From NCBI GenBank assembly GCA_015065445.1, contig SVQF01000006.1, positions 1 through 45,122 on the forward strand: DNA of 45,122 nucleotides, read 5' to 3'. Position numbers and translations under genes: made by a program. The notes under the pieces were generated by a model, which was not told where the DNA came from, ran no database searches, and saw only the letters and a program-made list of their open reading frames with translations. Below are positions 41,010 through 45,122 of this stretch, one piece after another; position 1 is the first letter of the stretch; each line of letters opens with the position of its first letter. Source of the stretch: Oscillospiraceae bacterium. GTDB taxonomy: Bacteria > Bacillota > Clostridia > Oscillospirales > Acutalibacteraceae.

Positions 41010-41960
41010 TTATTTAATCAAATCGTGTTCTTTGATGTAGTTCACAACCTCGTCAACAGTTGTGAAGGCAAGTGCAACCGTGGTGTCTGCCGCACCGTAA
41101 TAAATAGCGATTTTTCCGCTTTCGGCGTCTGCAAGTGCAGAACACGGGAACACAACGTTTGGCACGTCGCCTACTGTTTCGTACAGTTCGTGAGGTGCGA
41201 GGAGGAACGAATCCGCCCTGTGAAGCACCTTCCAGGGCTCGTCTTTGTCGAGAATTGCCGCACCCATACTGTAAGTAAAACCGTTGCAGCTTGTAAGCAC
41301 GCCGTGATAGAACAGCAGCCAACCCTCGTCAATTTCAATCGGTGTAGGACCTGCACCTATTTTTGTCTTTTCCCAGAACTGCTCGGGTTTCATAACAAAT
41401 CTGTACTTGCCCCAGTATTCAAGGTCTTTGCTGCGTTCGATAAATATATCGCCGTACGGGGTGTGTCCTCTGTCGCAAGGGCGAACAAGGAGTACAAATT
41501 CACCGCCTATCTTTTTAGGGAAGAGCACGCCGTTTCGTGCAACGGGATAAGTTGCGTCTTCAAACTGCTCCCAGGTTTTAAAATCCTCTGTTGCTGCAAT
41601 GCCTATGGTTGTGCCGTTAGGCGTCAGGTTAACCCATGAGAGATAGTACTTGCCCTCAATCTCGCAAAGGCGTGGGTCGTAGCCGTTAAAAATCACTTTG
41701 TCGTCGAGTTCCCAATGGATAGCGTCCTTGCTGAATCCCGTAACAATATTGTGGTACCTTGTAACGTCGTCAACACGGAACACGCCCGCAAATCCGTCGC
41801 CGTACGGAACAACCGCCGAGTTGAATATACTGTTTGCCCTGTAAAGATTATCACGGGTAATAATCGGGTTTTCGTTGTACCTCCACACAGGGTATCTGTA
41901 GCCCTCGGGCTTGTCCTGCCACGGAATGTTTGGAATTGCACCTCCAATAATCTTTGCCAT
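41010..41960 (-). CDS. GH130 beta-1,4-mannooligosaccharide phosphorylase type
   Basis: The protein has 316 residues and no signal peptide. It is a five-bladed propeller of family GH130. GYDPRL holds the catalytic Asp (D95). Further marks are RANSIFNSAVVPYGDGFAGVFRVDD, VRPCDRGHTPYGDIFIERSKDLEYWG and GAGPTPIEIDEGWLLFYHGV. Family members split mannosyl-glucose or manno-oligosaccharides with phosphate, giving mannose 1-phosphate. The RaMP2-like length fits the oligosaccharide type, but the exact substrate is inferred. AGGAGG precedes the ATG. It is the second gene after GH5. Confidence 0.88.
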   Translation of the reverse strand: MAKIIGGAIPNIPWQDKPEGYRYPVWRYNENPIITRDNLYRANSIFNSAVVPYGDGFAGVFRVDDVTRYHNIVTGFSKDAIHWELDDKVIFNGYDPRLCEIEGKYYLSWVNLTPNGTTIGIAATEDFKTWEQFEDATYPVARNGVLFPKKIGGEFVLLVRPCDRGHTPYGDIFIERSKDLEYWGKYRFVMKPEQFWEKTKIGAGPTPIEIDEGWLLFYHGVLTSCNGFTYSMGAAILDKDEPWKVLHRADSFLLAPHELYETVGDVPNVVFPCSALADAESGKIAIYYGAADTTVALAFTTVDEVVNYIKEHDLIK

Positions 41961-41985
41961 AATATACCTCCTATACTGCCTGAAA

Positions 41986-43458
41986 TCAGTCAGTTAATAA
42001 CTTGATTTTTATATTATTCTCACCCTTTTTTGCAGGGATTTTAATCAGACTTGCACCACCGTCGTACTCTTCAACAACCTTACACTTTGCACCTTCGATA
42101 ACTTCAAACGGTTTGTGAACATAGATTATACTCTCGCCCTTTTCGTGTGCAGTGAATCTGAGGGTGAAGACGTTGCTTTCTCTGTTGATACCGTAACTTT
42201 CAATCTCGCCGGCAACGGCAACGGGATGCGTGCGTGAAAGCATTGTCATAAGCGGTGCGTCAAGGTCGTCGCCGTGGTAATCCCAGTACATCTGACCCCA
42301 ATGCATCTCATCAAAAAAGTCGAGCAGTTCGTTTGCGTGATTAAACCACGACGTGTCGGTGTTGTCGCTGCAACCGCCCCACTCGCCCACAATTACAGGC
42401 ACCTGAAGGCGGAGCTGAGTTTTACGCATTTCGCCGAAGAACGCTTTAACCCTGCTTGAATTAGCATACTGATAAAGCGGAGTATCAACCGAAAAGTCGT
42501 ATGCATGCGGACCGAAGCACTGGTTCTCCTCACGTTTGCCGTTAACGCTTATAGGTGAGGCGGACTGCTTAACGCCGCTGTTACAGATGTAGCTCTGCTC
42601 CATCATAACAATACCGTTTGGCGTAATCTCTCTGATTGCGGCAGTGGTTTTGTTGAGAAACGGTGTATATCTTTCCTGGTCGAACTGCTGCTCAACCTTG
42701 TCTATGCGGTAAACGGCGTCACGTATAACGTCGCCGCCGATACAGTCAAGCATACTGCGGGTGTCACGCTTAAGTGCGGATTTAATCAGTCTGCCTCTGT
42801 CAACCTTTTTGCTGAAGGCAACCGTTCTGGCAACACCGCCCACAAGACGTGCAAACATCTTTTTGCTGTACGAACCGGGAAACGGCTCGTTCATAAGGTC
42901 AAAGCCGAACAGTGCGGGGCTGTTGCCGTAGCGTTTTGCAAGCATCTGCCACAAATCGCAGTATCTGTCCTGCAAACCTCTGCCCGCAACCTCGGTGTTG
43001 TTCCAGAAATGGTCAAACTCGTTTCTGACCCATTTGCCCATAAAGTAGCCGTCCGCCCAGACAAAAATCGGCATACGTGGTTTTGCTCCGTCGGTGATTG
43101 CCGCCCACGACGGAGCCCCGTCACCGACGCACTCGCCGTCGTTTTGCGAATACAAATCCTGGTGCATATCAAGCAAAATATAAACGCCGTACTTTTCGGC
43201 AAGGGCAAAGATGCCGTCAATAGACTCAAGATAGCTTTCGTTATACCTGCCCATCTGCGGTTCAAGATTCTGCCAGGTTATGGCAAGACGGATGATGTCA
43301 AAGCCACGTGCCCTGTACTTTTTAAAGAATTCTTCGTCAAGATTGTAGCGAAACTTCGTGCAGTTAACGAGTTTGTCGTCGATATTCATACCGTTAAACA
43401 GCCTTGTCCTGCCCTGTGAGTCAACAAAATGAAGTTTGTTCGCCCTGATTTTTTCCAT
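41986..43458 (-). CDS. GH5 family glycoside hydrolase with C-terminal beta domain
   Basis: The protein has 490 residues and no signal peptide. GH5 features are IIRLAITWQNLEPQMGRYNE, LLDMHQDLYS, acid/base E191 in FDLMNEPF and nucleophile E359 in VIVGEWGG. The insertion pattern and the final beta-sandwich (from about residue 405, SRTHPVAVAGEIESYG...) resemble the endoglycoceramidase-like branch of GH5. With GH130 and GH27 as neighbours, a cytoplasmic beta-glycosidase acting on mannan or glycolipid-like oligosaccharides is likely; the substrate is not settled. AAGGAG precedes the ATG. It starts 88 bases downstream of the GH27 stop, behind its own promoter. Confidence 0.85.
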   Translation of the reverse strand: MEKIRANKLHFVDSQGRTRLFNGMNIDDKLVNCTKFRYNLDEEFFKKYRARGFDIIRLAITWQNLEPQMGRYNESYLESIDGIFALAEKYGVYILLDMHQDLYSQNDGECVGDGAPSWAAITDGAKPRMPIFVWADGYFMGKWVRNEFDHFWNNTEVAGRGLQDRYCDLWQMLAKRYGNSPALFGFDLMNEPFPGSYSKKMFARLVGGVARTVAFSKKVDRGRLIKSALKRDTRSMLDCIGGDVIRDAVYRIDKVEQQFDQERYTPFLNKTTAAIREITPNGIVMMEQSYICNSGVKQSASPISVNGKREENQCFGPHAYDFSVDTPLYQYANSSRVKAFFGEMRKTQLRLQVPVIVGEWGGCSDNTDTSWFNHANELLDFFDEMHWGQMYWDYHGDDLDAPLMTMLSRTHPVAVAGEIESYGINRESNVFTLRFTAHEKGESIIYVHKPFEVIEGAKCKVVEEYDGGASLIKIPAKKGENNIKIKLLTD

Positions 43459-43477
43459 AAAATACTCCTTAAAACTG

Positions 43478-43530
43478 TAAAAAAGCAGTTCGTATACCTT
43501 GATTATATACGAACTGCTTTTTTAATTCAA
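43478..43530 (-). promoter_or_regulatory. overlapping GH27 terminator and GH5 promoter/operator
   Basis: A 16-bp perfect inverted repeat (AAAAGCAGTTCGTATA at 43481-43496 and its complement at 43506-43521, nine-base centre) is followed by A/T runs, a good terminator for GH27. On the same strand TTGAAT (43530-43525), 17 bases and TATAAT (43507-43502) form a promoter. Its -10 box lies in the centre of the palindrome. The arms therefore cover the core promoter as an operator would. Confidence 0.65.
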
Positions 43531-43546
43531 CAAATATTTTGTTTAT

Positions 43547-44833
43547 TTAATAAACTAATTTAAACAATCTTGCACCGTGCGGCGAAACTGTTGCTGTAAG
43601 GGTGTTTCTTACCTTGCCGAATTGTTCGCTCTGCCAAATGTCATATGCGGAAAACTCAGTGTTTTCATCAAGATTGAGCTCAACCTCCTGCTCTGTTTCA
43701 CCTGTGTTGAAGAGTGCCGCATATCTGCAGCCCTCGCCGTCAGACATCCATATAACTCTGTCGCCCTCACGGTAAACCTCACGTGCGTCAGCCGAATTCT
43801 GATTCATATTCATAAACTCGCTGTTTGTGAGGAGCGAAAGAGTAAACTCATCGTTTTCGGGAAGGTTGCCGCCAATCATCAGCGGGCTTCTGAAAATGCC
43901 CCACAGGGTCATAAGCGTATAATGTTCGGGCTTTGTAAACTGGCTCATACGGTTGTTGGGACCATAGTAAGTGCTGTTTTTTGCAATTCTGCCTATTGGT
44001 AGCATATCGCAATCGGGAAAGTTGCCCGTGTCGGTAACACCCTCCCACAGTTTGCACTTGTCAAACATATCAAGAAGCTTGTCCCATACATCCCAGAAAT
44101 CGCCTGTAAGCCGCCACATATTTGCATTTTTACAAAGGTGGTCAGCCTTGTCACGCAGAGCGGGTCCGGGGGAAAGCGAAAGCACAATCTCCCTGCCGCA
44201 ACTGTCAATCGCATTGCGGAGCATCTCTATCTCGTAGTCCGCACTGTACGGGTTGTCCCATCGGCGAAATTCGGTAACACAGATGTCGTCGCACTTGATA
44301 AAGTCAACGCCCCAGTCTGCATACATATTTATAATCGAATTGTAATACTCCTGTGCTGCGTCGCAGTTTTTAACGCCGTACATATCGGTGTTCCACGAGC
44401 ATACTGAAAAATGGTGTGCTATATCTCTGCAGGTTGCGTCGCTGCCGTAAATCGGGCAGTTTTGTGCCACTGCCTGACGGGGTACGCCACGCATAATATG
44501 AATACCGAACTTCAGCCCGAGCGAATGAATATACTCGGCAAGTGCAGTAAATCCCCTGCCGTCTTTCGCACTCGGAAAGCGGTTGACAGCGGGCATAAGT
44601 CTGCCGTATGCGTCCATTGTAAGTTCGGCAAAATTGTTGTAGTCGTTGCTGTACGCCTCAGGCTCGTACCACTGAATGTCGCACACAACATACTCCCAGC
44701 CGTACGGTTTTAAATACTTTGCCATATAGTCGGCGTTTTCACGTAATTGCTGTTCTGTTACCGCTGCACCGAAACAGTCCCAGCTGTTCCAGCCAAGCGG
44801 CGGTTTTTTTGCCCAGTTTTTAAAGTTTTCCAT
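43547..44833 (-). CDS. GH27 alpha-galactosidase
   Basis: The protein has 428 residues and no signal peptide. The start PPLGWNSWDCFG is a GH27 hallmark. The nucleophile is D182 in FIKCDDI and the acid/base is D245 in RLTGDFWDVW. The late part has the beta-sandwich AALFNTGETEQEVELNL. It cleaves terminal alpha-galactose. It is the second alpha-galactosidase in the window after GH36, perhaps for a different linkage or chain length. AGAGG precedes the ATG. Confidence 0.92.
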   Translation of the reverse strand: MENFKNWAKKPPLGWNSWDCFGAAVTEQQLRENADYMAKYLKPYGWEYVVCDIQWYEPEAYSNDYNNFAELTMDAYGRLMPAVNRFPSAKDGRGFTALAEYIHSLGLKFGIHIMRGVPRQAVAQNCPIYGSDATCRDIAHHFSVCSWNTDMYGVKNCDAAQEYYNSIINMYADWGVDFIKCDDICVTEFRRWDNPYSADYEIEMLRNAIDSCGREIVLSLSPGPALRDKADHLCKNANMWRLTGDFWDVWDKLLDMFDKCKLWEGVTDTGNFPDCDMLPIGRIAKNSTYYGPNNRMSQFTKPEHYTLMTLWGIFRSPLMIGGNLPENDEFTLSLLTNSEFMNMNQNSADAREVYREGDRVIWMSDGEGCRYAALFNTGETEQEVELNLDENTEFSAYDIWQSEQFGKVRNTLTATVSPHGARLFKLVY

Positions 44834-44862
44834 ATGCGTACCTCTGTTTTTTTGCTGAGTTT

Positions 44863-44891
44863 ATTTTAGCATATGTCGGCATAAAAGTCTA
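44863..44891 (-). promoter_or_regulatory. possible promoter of the GH27 gene
   Basis: Minus-strand TAGACT (44891-44886), a 17-base spacer and TAAAAT (44868-44863), 30 bases before the GH27 start. Confidence 0.5.
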
Positions 44892-44896
44892 TGTTT

Positions 44897-45122
44897 TTAT
44901 GAAGCAGCCTGACTTTCAGGCGATTCTTCCTGTTCACCACGCTCTGCAAGCAGCAGCGAAAGTTTGTAGCAAGCGGCAACGCAGGGCAGAGGATTAAGGA
45001 TTGAAAGGGTATCGTTAACAGCAACAGCAATGTCAAAGTTTCTGAGTTCATCCTCTATATTATCCGTTGTGAAAAGCACCGTTTTGGCACCGAGAACACG
45101 CAGCCTGCCGATAAGCAGTTCG
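44897..45122 (-). CDS. C-terminal part of an unassigned protein, possibly SIS-domain/RpiR-type regulator
   Basis: The frame enters from the window edge and gives 75 residues to a stop at 44897. The visible part reads LLIGRLRVLGAKTVLFTTDN, then NFDIAVAVNDTLSILNPLPCVAACYKLSLLLAERGE. The strand-helix order and LNPLPCVAACYKLSLLLAE resemble the end of a sugar-isomerase (SIS) domain, as in RpiR-type regulators that often sit beside sugar-use genes. The fragment is too short to be sure. The last 12 residues are acidic and probably disordered. Confidence 0.4.
   Translation of the reverse strand, partial: ELLIGRLRVLGAKTVLFTTDNIEDELRNFDIAVAVNDTLSILNPLPCVAACYKLSLLLAERGEQEESPESQAAS

Noticed and set aside
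40920-41639. Long open frame antisense to the GH130 gene
   Set aside because: Cys/Phe-rich translation typical of a shadow frame; the GH130 motifs on the other strand are clear.
1-45122. CRISPR array, rRNA, tRNA or insertion sequence
   Set aside because: No spaced direct repeats, cloverleaf sequences, rRNA signatures or transposase frames were seen on either strand.

Overview
The window looks like a chromosomal segment of a low-to-mid GC Firmicute of class Clostridia, probably a gut or rumen Ruminococcus-like Oscillospirales bacterium. The reasons are strong Shine-Dalgarno sites (AGGAGG/GGTGA), sigma-A promoters of the TTGACA-17-TATAAT type, a ymdB/asp23/fakA/recG gene string, ZapA, a split transketolase, cytoplasmic mannan and galactoside hydrolases, and secreted proteins ending in Fn3-like modules. 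No rRNA, tRNA or CRISPR array was seen. This assignment is inference from content, not a search result.

Layout. 1-3.2 kb: a MATE exporter cut by the window edge, and a secreted protein. 3.3-4.7 kb: a divergent regulator with two helix-turn-helix domains. 4.7-6.2 kb: a DtxR-type metal regulator followed by ilvE. 6.3-12.7 kb: a housekeeping operon ymdB - orphan solute-binding lipoprotein - asp23 - fakA - recG. It ends in a 315-bp inverted-repeat region with two nested terminator hairpins. 13.0-17.6 kb: two large secreted proteins (one BspA-like LRR), each with the same 21-bp palindrome-containing sequence about 70 bp before its start codon.

17.9-28.4 kb: a compact, intact cluster of phage morphogenesis genes: terminase small and large subunits, portal, protease with nested scaffold, decoration protein, major capsid protein, three connectors, LysM hub, D-like hub, spike, gp25-like wedge, J, I and fibre. 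It has no integrase, repressor, replication or lysis gene, and no sheath, tube or tape-measure gene where those should lie. It could be a domesticated particle or gene-transfer-agent-like system with a head and baseplate but no tail shaft, or a deleted prophage remnant.

28.4-39.2 kb: ordinary chromosome with DUF1015, GH36 alpha-galactosidase, zapA, a U32-family protein, maf, a PHP phosphoesterase, the two transketolase halves, and an M28 peptidase whose catalytic domain is interrupted by membrane hairpins.

39.2-41.0 kb: an AT-rich accessory island. It carries (a) what looks like an undescribed type I toxin-antitoxin locus: a 22-residue hydrophobic peptide, a convergent antisense RNA with its own consensus promoter, a 5'/3' inverted repeat, and a switch-like hairpin pair over the toxin Shine-Dalgarno; and (b) a methyltransferase plus a decayed GNAT acetyltransferase. 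The methyltransferase sits behind a 29-codon leader peptide with competing hairpins and an intrinsic terminator, which suggests ribosome-controlled attenuation of a resistance-type gene.

41.0-45.1 kb: a glycan-use cluster (GH27, GH5, GH130, all without signal peptides). With GH36 it could finish breakdown of imported galactosylated manno-oligosaccharides. A partial gene, possibly a sugar-isomerase-type regulator, is cut by the right edge.
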